Of a stretch of DNA of 64,000 nucleotides, positions 36,060-44,616 are shown one piece after another. The DNA lies in NCBI RefSeq assembly GCF_016862195.1, contig NZ_BOMM01000074.1, positions 1 through 64,000 on the forward strand. The letters run 5' to 3'. The notes under the pieces are model-generated. The model made no database searches, was not told where the DNA came from, and saw only the letters and a list, made by a program, of their open reading frames with translations. Made by a program: the position numbers and the translations under genes. Numbering within the stretch: the stretch's first letter is position 1; every line of letters begins with the position of its first letter. The stretch is from Paractinoplanes ferrugineus (GTDB lineage Bacteria; Actinomycetota; Actinomycetes; Mycobacteriales; Micromonosporaceae).

Positions 36060-36600
36060 CCTATCCGGGTGGGCGCCGGGAGCCCGGTGACACCGGCCGC
36101 CGCCGCTCTCCGGGTCGGGGTCGATGCCGAGCGCCTGCGCGGTCGGGGAGGACGCCTCCCCGATGATGTTGCTCGGGCCCCCGTCGGCGAAGACCGCGTA
36201 GCCGACCTTGTTGTTGCAGTTACCGCCGCCACGCTGCCCGGCTTGATGCCGCTGCTCGAGTAGTTGAACCGCGGGCTGGGGAGCGGAATCACGAAATAGT
36301 GGGTCTTGTCGGCTTGGAACGATTTGCCGGCCGACGTCTGGAGCGATGTCTGGTTCTGGTACCGCGGGTCGGTGCTCTCGCTGCAGTTCGACGTGCGTAC
36401 GCCGTCGCGGTCGATGTCCATGTCGGCCTTCCGGAAGAACGCCGGCCCCTTCTTGCGGATGTTGACGGTCGACGAGCCGCCGTCGTCGGTGGCGTACTTG
36501 CCGGTCGAGACGACGCCGCAGGAGCTGACCTCGGCGAGCAGCCCGGCGGCGACGAACCCGGTGGGAAGTTTGCGTTCCCCGTGTCCTCCTTCGGGAGTGG
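36060..36600 (-). pseudogene. GH75 chitosanase, frameshifted
   Basis: The frame from about 36580 reads VVSTGKYATDDGG, ADMDIDRDGVRTSNCSEST, YQNQTSLQTSAGKSF, THYFVIPLPSPRFNYSSSGIKPGSVAAV, then loses homology. The homology resumes in another frame near 36220 with NNKVGYAVFADGGPSNIIGEASS and ALGIDPDPESGG, and a further slip occurs near 36110. This is GH75 chitosanase, including the acidic residues of the DMDID and FADGGP blocks. The start and signal peptide are unclear. It is most likely a degraded secreted chitosanase gene. Bases 35757-36059 hold no gene I can support. Confidence 0.75.
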
Positions 36601-36769
36601 GATCTGACGCAGGGAAGTGTGCCCACAATGGACGGACAGCCGTCGCAGTATCAGGCAACTTTCCAAACAATTACCCGGGGCGAACGGTATCGATCCTCCG
36701 AACGGGGCCGCAAGGTAGCGGACTCGATCGATTGCCGGCGGGCTCCTCCGGTGGCCCCCGAGTGAGCCG

Positions 36770-37675
36770 TCAGAGGGCGACGAAGGTCAGGCCGCGTGCC
36801 TTGAGGGCCGGGATGACCGTGCTGAGCGCCTGGTAGGTCTGTGACCGGTCGCCGCCGCCGTCGTGGCAGAGCAGGATCTGGCCGGGCCGGGCGGCCAGCA
36901 ACCGGTTCTTGATGGCGGCGGTGCCGGGGCGCGCCCAGTCGCGGGGGTCGTCACTCCAGTCGAGCGGCACCAGACCGGCCCGCGCGGCCTCCTGCATGAC
37001 CGCGGGCGACCAGTCCCCGCCGGGCGAGCGGAAGATCTTCGGCGCGTACCCCGTGGTTTTCTGGATCTTGCCCTGCGCTCTGGCGATCTCCTTGCCGATC
37101 GCGGCGCCGGGCTGGCCGGCCAGCTTGGAGGGATGGCTCCAGGTGTGGTTGGCCAGCTGGTGACCGGCGCCGGTGACCGATTTGGCGACCGGTTCGTGAC
37201 CGAGCACCTGGTTGCCGATCATGCAGAACAGCGCCGGTACGTCGTACTTGTCGAGCAGTCCGAGAATCTTCGGCGTCCAGATCGGGTGCGGACCGTCGTC
37301 GATGGTCAGCGCGATCGCATCGGTGGGGAAGGCCGGCCCGCCGGTGACCCGCTGATAGTCGGTAAGCGTGTAGATCGGGCGTTTCTGCACCACCAGTGAA
37401 TGCCGCACGGGTGCGAGGGTGCCCTTCTCGGGTTGGCGGGGGCGGGGCACGGCGGTCGCCGGGCCGGGCCCGGGTGACTGGTCCGAGCCGGTTCCGGCGG
37501 CCGCCGCGCCGGCCAGCAGGGTCAGGCCCGCCGCCCCGGGCACGGCGGTCAGCAGCCGCCGCCGGGTCAGGCCGTTCGGCCCCGCCGTCAATCGCTGTCG
37601 GGCCTGGTCGGCCGCCGCGGGCAGGGCGGTCCGCAGCCGCGTCACCTTGGCCTCGATGCCGAGCCGGCGGAACAT
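36770..37675 (-). CDS. Polysaccharide deacetylase (CE4, NodB domain), Tat-exported
   Basis: 301 residues. The N-terminus has a long n-region, then LTRRRLLTAVPGAAGLTLLAG, a twin-arginine signal. The NodB domain shows ALTIDDGPHP (catalytic Asp and metal Asp), HTWSHPSK (metal His pair), FRSPGGDWSP and LLCHDGGGDR. It probably deacetylates chitin, peptidoglycan or another N-acetylated glycan. The broken chitosanase gene lies just downstream, so the pair may once have worked on one substrate. Confidence 0.92.
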   Translation of the reverse strand: MFRRLGIEAKVTRLRTALPAAADQARQRLTAGPNGLTRRRLLTAVPGAAGLTLLAGAAAAGTGSDQSPGPGPATAVPRPRQPEKGTLAPVRHSLVVQKRPIYTLTDYQRVTGGPAFPTDAIALTIDDGPHPIWTPKILGLLDKYDVPALFCMIGNQVLGHEPVAKSVTGAGHQLANHTWSHPSKLAGQPGAAIGKEIARAQGKIQKTTGYAPKIFRSPGGDWSPAVMQEAARAGLVPLDWSDDPRDWARPGTAAIKNRLLAARPGQILLCHDGGGDRSQTYQALSTVIPALKARGLTFVAL

Positions 37676-37731
37676 GGGAAACCTCCATCAAGATCCCTGG
37701 GGCTGACCGCGGGCAAAGCTAGCAGCCTTGA

Positions 37732-38439
37732 TCAAGCTCGCCCAGCGGCATCCGGCCGGAATTCAGGCGGCCGCGATGCCGGATCTCCTTCGAAAGCGGC
37801 CTGGAGCAGCGTCTGGACGTCGAGGCGGGCCAGGTCCTGGGCGGGCAGAATGGTCGTGCAGCACTCCGGGCCGGTGTGTCCCAGGTGGATGACCGGGCAG
37901 CCGGCGGCGATCGCGCTCGCCACCCCGGTCGCCGAGTCCTCCACCGCCACGCAGTCCGACGCCGACCGGCCGAGCAGGTGGGCGGCGAGTCGATAGGGCG
38001 CGGGGTCCGGCTTGCGCTCGTGTTCGGGCACGTCGTCGCCGGTGACGATGACATCGAAGAGCCGGCCGCCGCCGTTCGGCAGCACGCAGTCGACCAGAGC
38101 CCGGCTGCTGCTGGTGACCAGACCGGTGGGCAGGCCCGCGGCTCGTACGCCGCGCACCACCTCGAGCGCCCCGGGCAGCCAGTTGGTGTGCCGGCGTAAC
38201 GCCGCCCCGACGTTCGCCTCCAGCCAGGCCACGTCGGCCAGCACGTCACCCTGCCAGCGGAGGCGGCGGTGGACGGTGGCGACCGCGATCGGGGTGGCCA
38301 GGCCGACGAGGCCGTCGAGGGCGCCGTCCGGAAGGTCCGCGGCGCGCTCCTCGGTGAGCGCCCGCCATGCCGCGAACCAGTAGGGGTTGCTGTCCACCAA
38401 CGTACCGTCAAGATCGAAAAGTACCGCCCGGCGGGACAT
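37732..38439 (-). CDS. HAD-superfamily phosphatase (sugar-phosphatase-like)
   Basis: 235 residues. Motif I LFDLDGTLVDSN, motif II LVTSSSR, motif III ERKPDPAPY, motif IV VAVEDSATGVASAIAAG give a subfamily IA HAD phosphatase with an alpha-helical cap. It probably acts on a small phosphorylated sugar such as 2-deoxyglucose-6-phosphate or a related compound; substrate inferred only at class level. Confidence 0.9.
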   Translation of the reverse strand: MSRRAVLFDLDGTLVDSNPYWFAAWRALTEERAADLPDGALDGLVGLATPIAVATVHRRLRWQGDVLADVAWLEANVGAALRRHTNWLPGALEVVRGVRAAGLPTGLVTSSSRALVDCVLPNGGGRLFDVIVTGDDVPEHERKPDPAPYRLAAHLLGRSASDCVAVEDSATGVASAIAAGCPVIHLGHTGPECCTTILPAQDLARLDVQTLLQAAFEGDPASRPPEFRPDAAGRA

Positions 38440-39029
38440 CGATCCTCCTTCATGTCGTTCGCTCCCCCTAGCTCATGTCATGACGCTGCGCAGGGTCAAG
38501 ACCACGCAGCGTGCGGATTGTCGCCGGGTCGGTGCGGCGGCGGCGTATCCGCGGCGTCCCAAGCGCTCTCCGGTCGAGCTGGACAAGGCGAATTCGAGTC
38601 GTGTCAATTGCCATCCTGGTGAGTTCTGTGGAGCAGTTCACGCACCGGTCCGAGGGCATTGGAAAAGGCCGGGACAACCACGGAGAAGTGCAGAGAGGGC
38701 TCGTCGCCGAAGCCGCTCGAGACGAGTCCGGCGGGCGGCTCGTGTCTTGTTCCTCGGTCCGCCGGGAACGCGAGATGCGGTGCGGCGAGCCGGGACCGAC
38801 CGCGATCCGGCGACGGGTTCAGCAGCCGGAACGGGGTCCGCCGTGCCCCGCGGGCGAGCTGAGCAGGACCGGTAGGAAACCGGTAGGGATAAACGGCATT
38901 CTGGCGAGAATGGCCTCGATCAGAATTGCCGAACGGTGCCGAATCAAATAGCCCGGCACTGCTGGTGATCACTCGCGAAGATGCGGTAGCCTTCCGTCCA
39001 TCGCCGGCGGAATTAAATGGAGGCAGGCG
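38440..39029. other. Intergenic region upstream of the NTPase operon
   Basis: 590 bases with no convincing gene; a plus-strand frame of 146 codons (38511-38951) has low-complexity Arg/Gly content and no ribosome site. An 8-bp inverted repeat ACGCTGCG/CGCAGCGT (38483-38490, 38505-38512) may end transcription. The AT-rich stretch 38930-39015 probably contains the promoter of the 39030 operon, with GGAGG at 39019 as the ribosome site. Confidence 0.5.
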
Positions 39030-40892
39030 ATGCAGGGGGCCGAAATTGCAGGCAATTCAACACCCGATCGGCTGCGCGTCGACGCGGCCACTCCGCGCGA
39101 ATTAGGCATTCACAGTGCCGCGCACAGTGCCGGCGGCGATTTCGACCTGCCGGCCTATGTGGAGCGCAGCTTCGACTTCCAGCTGCGGGCCGCCCTGACC
39201 GCCAACCAGCCCGACCGCGGCAACTTCGTGGTCATGGTCGGCGGTTCGTCGACCGGCAAGACCAGGTCGCTCTACGAGGCGATCTACGAGCTGGTGCCGG
39301 ACTGGTGGCTGGAGCAGCCGGCCGACGCGGCGGGCCTGCTGGACCTGCGGAACGCGCCGCCGCGCCGGACCGTGTTCTGGCTCGACGAGCTGCAGCAGTT
39401 CCTGGGCGGCCATCCGGCGCTGACCTCGGAGTGCGTCCGTGCGCTGGTGCGGCACGGCAACCTGGTCGTCGGCACGCTCTGGCCGGATCAATACGCGAAG
39501 TGGACGGCCGGGCGCGACGACATCAACCGGCTCGTGCACAGTGCCGTGCTGATCCCGGTGCCGGAGACCCTCGACCAGTACGAGCTGTCCAAGGCGCGGG
39601 CCGTGGCGGTGCGCGACAGTCGCATCGAGGACGCCCTCAACGCGCGTGACGACGGCATGACCCAGGTGCTCGCGGGCGGGCCTCGCCTGGTGATGTGCTG
39701 GGAGCAGCCGGCCAACCCGTACGCGAAGGCGATGCTCACCGCCGCGGCCGACGCCCACCGCCTCGGCGTGCAGGCGCCGTTGAGCACCGCCCTGCTGGCC
39801 GAGGCGATGTTCGGCTATCTGCGGCCGCACCACCGGGTGCGGTCCGCCCAGCACTGGTTGTCGGAGGCGTTGCCGCCGGCGACCCGGGCGGTGCACGGCG
39901 ACGTGTCGCCGCTCTACCCGGTCGACGACGGCCGGGCCGGCACCCTGGCCGGTTATACGATCGCCGACTACCTCGCCCAGCACGTGCGGCGGGAGCGGCG
40001 CAGCTCGCCGGTGCCGCACGAGTGCTGGACCGCTCTCGTCACGCATCTGCGCCGGCCGGAGGACCTGCGGCGCCTGGCCGGCAGCGCCGTCGCCCGCCTG
40101 CGTTACCGCTATGCCGAGGTCGCGCTGACGCGGCTCGCCGACGAGTTCGGCGACGGCCGGGCCGCGGTCGAGCTGGCCGACCTGCTCGTCCGCCAGGACC
40201 GCCTCGGCCCCGCCCTCGACGTGCTGCGGCGCCGGCTCGACGCGCGGCCGACCGACCGGCTGGTCGGGCAGAAACTCCCGCAGCTGCAACGGTTGTGGGA
40301 ACGCGCCGACGAGGTCCGCCGGCACGGCAGCGCCGCCGAGCTGGCCGAGATCCTGGCCGACGGCGGGGTCTGCGACGAGTTGCGCCGTGAGGCCGACGCC
40401 GGCCACGCGATCGCCGCCGAGCGTCTCGTCGACCTGCTCGCCGACCGCGGTTGCCGGCGCGAGGTGGAGCAGCGGGCCGACCGGGGCGAGCGCCGGGCCG
40501 CCGAGGCCCTCGCCGACATGTACGCGGCGTGGGGCGAGGCCGACCTGCTGCGGGCCCGTGCCGAGGCCGGTGACGCGGCGGCCGAGCTGCGCCTGTCCAA
40601 GCTCCACCGGGTCTTCGCCCGGCACGAGAGCGCGCGCTTCCAGATCGGGGAGCTGCGGGCGGCCGTCGACGAGGGCCGGGCCGAGGCGTCGATGGAGTTG
40701 TGCACCCTGCTGTTCGAGCTGCGCGACGAGGCCGGCCTGCGCGCCGAGCTCGACGCCGGCACCGCGGGCGCCCGGGAGCGGCTGATCGCCCTCCACACCG
40801 CCACCGGCCACCGGTCCCTGAGCCGGCTGCGCGCCTTCGGCCTCGACGCGGACGGAAACCCCGTCACGCACGCACGTGGAAAGGATTTTTGA
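39030..40892 (+). CDS. P-loop NTPase with C-terminal helical repeats (STAND-like), conflict-type operon gene 1
   Basis: 620 residues. Walker A GGSSTGKTRSLYEA near residue 72 and Walker B RTVFWLDELQQFL near 115 lie in the first 200 residues. The rest (about 330-600) is made of Ala/Leu/Arg-rich helical pairs (such as AAERLVDLLADRG, AAEALADMYAAWG, AAELRLSKLHRVF) that resemble TPR/Sel1-like repeats. The STAND-type layout (NTPase plus superstructure repeats) is inferred. The stop overlaps the next start (TGATG), so the three genes are cotranslated. RBS GGAGG supports ATG 39030. Confidence 0.75.
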   Translation: MQGAEIAGNSTPDRLRVDAATPRELGIHSAAHSAGGDFDLPAYVERSFDFQLRAALTANQPDRGNFVVMVGGSSTGKTRSLYEAIYELVPDWWLEQPADAAGLLDLRNAPPRRTVFWLDELQQFLGGHPALTSECVRALVRHGNLVVGTLWPDQYAKWTAGRDDINRLVHSAVLIPVPETLDQYELSKARAVAVRDSRIEDALNARDDGMTQVLAGGPRLVMCWEQPANPYAKAMLTAAADAHRLGVQAPLSTALLAEAMFGYLRPHHRVRSAQHWLSEALPPATRAVHGDVSPLYPVDDGRAGTLAGYTIADYLAQHVRRERRSSPVPHECWTALVTHLRRPEDLRRLAGSAVARLRYRYAEVALTRLADEFGDGRAAVELADLLVRQDRLGPALDVLRRRLDARPTDRLVGQKLPQLQRLWERADEVRRHGSAAELAEILADGGVCDELRREADAGHAIAAERLVDLLADRGCRREVEQRADRGERRAAEALADMYAAWGEADLLRARAEAGDAAAELRLSKLHRVFARHESARFQIGELRAAVDEGRAEASMELCTLLFELRDEAGLRAELDAGTAGARERLIALHTATGHRSLSRLRAFGLDADGNPVTHARGKDF

Positions 40893-41542
40893 TGACTGAC
40901 GAGCAGCGGGTTCCCGCCGAGTACGCGTTCCTGCTCATCCTGCGGGCCGAGGGCCGCAACATCTCCAACTCGGAGATGGACGAGCTCTACCACGTCCGGC
41001 TGGTGAGCCCGAACTACGAGAAGCTCAACGCCGACGGGCTGGTGTTCACCGACAAGGAGAAGAAGCCCTACCGCCACCGGATCACCGAGAAGGGGTTGGC
41101 GGCGCTGCGCCGCCCCCTGCCGGCCGAGGCGGGCCCGGGGGAGGAGCGCGGAGCCGGTGCGAAGCGCGCGCGGGGTGAGACCAAGCAGCTCTACTGGGCC
41201 GCCGCGGTCGCCCAGCAGCGGTACATCCAGAACCTCCGGATCGACCGGGACGGTGCCGAACCGGTCGACGAGGAACCGGTGGATCTCGAGGGCCGCGTCC
41301 GCGAGACGTACGCGAAGCTCGCCGGCCGGGCCGGTGCCTGGGTCGACCTGGCCGCCCTGCGGCCGTTCTTCCGCGAGGTGCCCAAGGACGAGCTCGACAA
41401 GGTGCTCGTGCACATGCTCGACGCGAGCGAGGTGGAGCTCGAGCCCGATCCGCTGCGCGGGCGGGTCGGCCCGGCCCAGCAGGAGGCCGCCGTCCGCGTC
41501 AACGGCGAGGACCGGCACAAGCTGGCGATCGGCCGGCCGTGA
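40892..41542 (+). CDS. Winged-helix-like protein, conflict-type operon gene 2
   Basis: 216 residues from ATG 40892, which overlaps the previous stop by one base. Residues 5-75 look like a winged helix (FLLILRAEGRNISNSEMDEL, then LNADGLVFTDKEKKPYRHRITEKGLAAL with a beta-hairpin wing). A charged linker follows, and a second winged-helix-like unit (about 130-205: WVDLAALRPFFREVPKDELD, LVHMLDASEVELEPD). The ending overlaps the HerA-like start by GTGA. No enzyme motif is seen; a DNA-binding or adaptor role is inferred. Confidence 0.7.
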   Translation: MTDEQRVPAEYAFLLILRAEGRNISNSEMDELYHVRLVSPNYEKLNADGLVFTDKEKKPYRHRITEKGLAALRRPLPAEAGPGEERGAGAKRARGETKQLYWAAAVAQQRYIQNLRIDRDGAEPVDEEPVDLEGRVRETYAKLAGRAGAWVDLAALRPFFREVPKDELDKVLVHMLDASEVELEPDPLRGRVGPAQQEAAVRVNGEDRHKLAIGRP

Positions 41543-44500
41543 CCGAGGAGGAGCGCACGGCGCTCGCGGCCCTCCGGCTCAACTGGGCGGTCACGCCCGA
41601 CGACGTGTGGCGGCATTCGCCGGTCCACGTCGACGGACTGCACGAGGCCGTGGTCCGGGACGTGCGCGACGGCATCGCCGACGCCGAGGCGAGCGTCGAC
41701 GCGAGCCCGATCGGGCTGGTGCTCGAGGGCCGCAACGGGACCGGCAAGACGCACCTGCTCGGCTGGGTCCGCGAGCAGGTGCAGAACCGGGGCGGCTATT
41801 TCTTCCTGATCGGCCTGATCGACGGCCGGCACTTCTGGGACAGCCTGCTCCACTACCTTCTCGACGGGCTGGCGCGCGAGGTGGCCGCCGGCGAGACCCA
41901 GCTCCAGTTGCTGCTGCGGCGGCTGGCGTCGCGGATCGGGGCGCCGCGCAACGACCGCCGGGCGGTGATCGGCGAGACCGAGCTGACCCGCACCGCCCTC
42001 GACACCTACGTGATGGGCCTGCGCGAGGTCGACTCCACGCTGGCCCACGACTGCCGGGACACGCTGCGTGCCCTCGCCCTGCGGGCCTCGGCGAACGAGG
42101 AGCACCAGGACATCGCCGACGACTATTTCGCGGGCATGGCGGAGACGTTCGCGGGGGAGCGGCAGAAGTGGGGCATGCGAAACCGGCAGCGCACCGCCCA
42201 GGAGCTGGTGCGCGAGATCTCCCGGCTGCTGGCCGCGACCGGGCCGTCGGTGATCGCCTTCGACCAGCTCGACGCGGTGATGGCCCAGGCCGCCATTCAG
42301 GACGAGTGGTCGAAGGTCTCGCCCGCCGCGGCCGACCTGCGGGTCGCGATGATGGTGGTGGAGCTGGCCGGCGGCCTGACCGATCTGCGCGACAGCACCC
42401 GCCGCACCCTCACCGTGATCGCCACCCTGTCGGTGACCTGGGACCTGATCGAGAGCAAGGCGCCGGCGTCGTTCCCCGACCGGTTCCGCCGCTGCCGGGC
42501 GTTGCAGGGCATCCGCGACCCGCGCATCGCCCGCGCGCTCGTCGAGAAGCGGTTCGCGGCCCGATTCGCCGCCGTCGACTTCATGCCGCCCTACCCGACG
42601 TGGCCGATCCGCGAGGAGGTCTTCGGCGAGGTCCGGGACATGACACCGCGGCGTCTGCTGATCGCCATCGACCGGCACATCCGGTCCTGCCTGATCGACC
42701 GGGAGGTGCGCGAGCTGCACCACATCGACGACGTGCCGAGCGGCCGGCCGGCGGCCAAGGAGCCGGCCGAGACCGCGCCGGCGATCTCCGACGACGAGCT
42801 GGCCCGGATCGAGACCCGCTTCGAGCAGTTGCGTCGCGACGCCGACGTCACCTCGCCGCTCGAACGCGACACCGAGGACAGCACGTTCCCGGCGCTGCTC
42901 TCGGCCGGTCTGCGGGCGTGGATCGTCGAGCGGGGCGACCGCGGTGAGGGGTTCAGCCTCGACCCGCCGCCCAGCTCACGGCCCGACCTGCACGCGCGGC
43001 TGCGCTGCTCGCTCGACGAGAGCACCGACGACCAGGTGCACTGGTCGTTCCGGGCGATCAGCGACACCCACCACGGGGTGGCCGCGCTGCACCGCATCCG
43101 CCGCGCGAGCACCGCCGCCGGCCTGTCCGGTGACGTCGCCCGCCGCAAGCTCTTCCTGCTGCGCAACGGCGAGTGGAGCCAGTCGGCCAAGACCCGGGAG
43201 GCGATCAGCGAGCTGCACCGCCTCGGCGGGGTGACGGTCGGCGTCGACGAGGCCGACCTGCGGGTCATGGCCGCGTTGCACGGGCTGCGCGACGAGAAGC
43301 CGGCACAGCTGCAGGCGTGGCTGGTGCGCTACCGGCCGGCCGAGCAGATCACCCTGTTCAAGGAGGTCCTGGCGGACGAGTCGCCGCCGCCGGCCAAGAT
43401 GCTGGAGAAGGCCGGGTTCGCGCTCGGCGACACCCGGCTGTCGCTGAGCGCGCTGCGCAAGCACGCGATCCTGTTCGCCGCCTCCGGGTCGGGCAAGACG
43501 GTGCTGCTGCGCCGGCTCGTCGAGGAGTGTGCGCTGCTCGGTGTCTCGGCGATCGTGCTCGACCCCAACAACGACCTGGCCCGGCTCGGCGACGGGTGGC
43601 CCGAGCCGCCGGCCGGGTGGGGTCCGGGGGATGCCGATCGGGCGGCGCGCTATCTGGCCGGCACCGAGGTGCTCACGTGGACGCCGATGCGCGAGACCGG
43701 GCGGCCGCTCAGTTTCCAGCCGCTGCCCGATTTCGCCGAGGTGCGTGACGACCCGGACGAGCTGGGCGCGGCGGTGGAGGCGGCGGTGGCCGCGCTCGCC
43801 CCGCGGGCGAAACTCCTCGGCCGCACCCGCTCGGTGCACCTGGGCACGGCGGTGCTCCGGAAAGCGGTCGAGCACTTCGGCCGGGGCGGCGGCCGCGATC
43901 TGCGGGCGTTGATCGCTCTGCTGGCCGATCTGCCGGACGGGGTGAGCGCCCTCGACGGGGCCGGCAAGATCGCGGCGGACCTGGCGCAGACGCTCACCGC
44001 CTCGATGGACAACGACCCGATGTTCGGCGGCACCGGCACCTCCGCCGACCCGGCCACGCTGCTGACCCCCACGGCGGGCAAGCGGGCGCGGATCTCGGTG
44101 ATCAGTTTCATCGGGCTCACCGAAGAGGCCCGGCCGGGCTTCGTCAATCAGCTCCAGATGAGCCTGTTCGCCTGGATCAAGCGGCATCCGGCCAAGGACC
44201 GCCCGCTGCTGGGCCTGTTCGTGATGGACGAGGCGCAGATGCTCGCCCCGTCCGGCGGGATGACCGCGTGCACTCAGAGCACCCTCGCGCTGGCGTCGCA
44301 GGCGCGCAAGTACGGCCTGGGGCTGATCTTCGCCACCCAGGCGCCGAAGAACCTGCACAACCGCATCCCCGGCAACGCGTCGACGCACTTCTTCGGCAAG
44401 CTCACGGTGCCGACCCAGATCGATGCGGCCCGCGAGATGGCCCGGGTCAAGGGCGGCGACGTGCCGGACATCGGCAACCTCACGGCGGGGGAGTTCTACG

Positions 44501-44616
44501 TCGCCCTCGAGGGGGAGGCACCACACAAGACACGCACCCCCATGTGCCTGAGCTATCACCCCAGCAGCCCGCTCACCGACGAGGAGGTCATGGCCAGGGC
44601 AAGAACAGACAGCTAG
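41539..44616 (+). CDS. Double-ATPase protein (N-terminal AAA/STAND-like, C-terminal HerA/FtsK-like), operon gene 3
   Basis: 1025 residues from GTG 41539. An N-terminal NTPase has LEGRNGTGKTHLLGW near residue 67 and VIAFDQLDAV as Walker B near 240. Residues 420-600 are helical. The C-terminal ATPase has FAASGSGKTVLLRRLVEE (near 650), VLDPNNDLARL, LLGLFVMDEAQMLAP (Walker B, near 895), and IFATQAPKNLHNRI (sensor), the HerA/VirB4/FtsK pattern of DUF87-type motors. It may translocate DNA or act as a nucleic-acid-triggered switch. It converges with the nucleosidase gene by a 4-base overlap. Confidence 0.8.
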   Translation: MTEEERTALAALRLNWAVTPDDVWRHSPVHVDGLHEAVVRDVRDGIADAEASVDASPIGLVLEGRNGTGKTHLLGWVREQVQNRGGYFFLIGLIDGRHFWDSLLHYLLDGLAREVAAGETQLQLLLRRLASRIGAPRNDRRAVIGETELTRTALDTYVMGLREVDSTLAHDCRDTLRALALRASANEEHQDIADDYFAGMAETFAGERQKWGMRNRQRTAQELVREISRLLAATGPSVIAFDQLDAVMAQAAIQDEWSKVSPAAADLRVAMMVVELAGGLTDLRDSTRRTLTVIATLSVTWDLIESKAPASFPDRFRRCRALQGIRDPRIARALVEKRFAARFAAVDFMPPYPTWPIREEVFGEVRDMTPRRLLIAIDRHIRSCLIDREVRELHHIDDVPSGRPAAKEPAETAPAISDDELARIETRFEQLRRDADVTSPLERDTEDSTFPALLSAGLRAWIVERGDRGEGFSLDPPPSSRPDLHARLRCSLDESTDDQVHWSFRAISDTHHGVAALHRIRRASTAAGLSGDVARRKLFLLRNGEWSQSAKTREAISELHRLGGVTVGVDEADLRVMAALHGLRDEKPAQLQAWLVRYRPAEQITLFKEVLADESPPPAKMLEKAGFALGDTRLSLSALRKHAILFAASGSGKTVLLRRLVEECALLGVSAIVLDPNNDLARLGDGWPEPPAGWGPGDADRAARYLAGTEVLTWTPMRETGRPLSFQPLPDFAEVRDDPDELGAAVEAAVAALAPRAKLLGRTRSVHLGTAVLRKAVEHFGRGGGRDLRALIALLADLPDGVSALDGAGKIAADLAQTLTASMDNDPMFGGTGTSADPATLLTPTAGKRARISVISFIGLTEEARPGFVNQLQMSLFAWIKRHPAKDRPLLGLFVMDEAQMLAPSGGMTACTQSTLALASQARKYGLGLIFATQAPKNLHNRIPGNASTHFFGKLTVPTQIDAAREMARVKGGDVPDIGNLTAGEFYVALEGEAPHKTRTPMCLSYHPSSPLTDEEVMARARTDS

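Noticed and set aside
38511..38951. Plus-strand 146-codon frame in the gap before the NTPase operon
   Set aside because: No ribosome site, irregular composition and no recognisable segment.
44613..44616. Considered the HerA gene and nucleosidase gene as one transcription unit
   Set aside because: They are on opposite strands with tail-to-tail overlap, so any link is functional rather than transcriptional.
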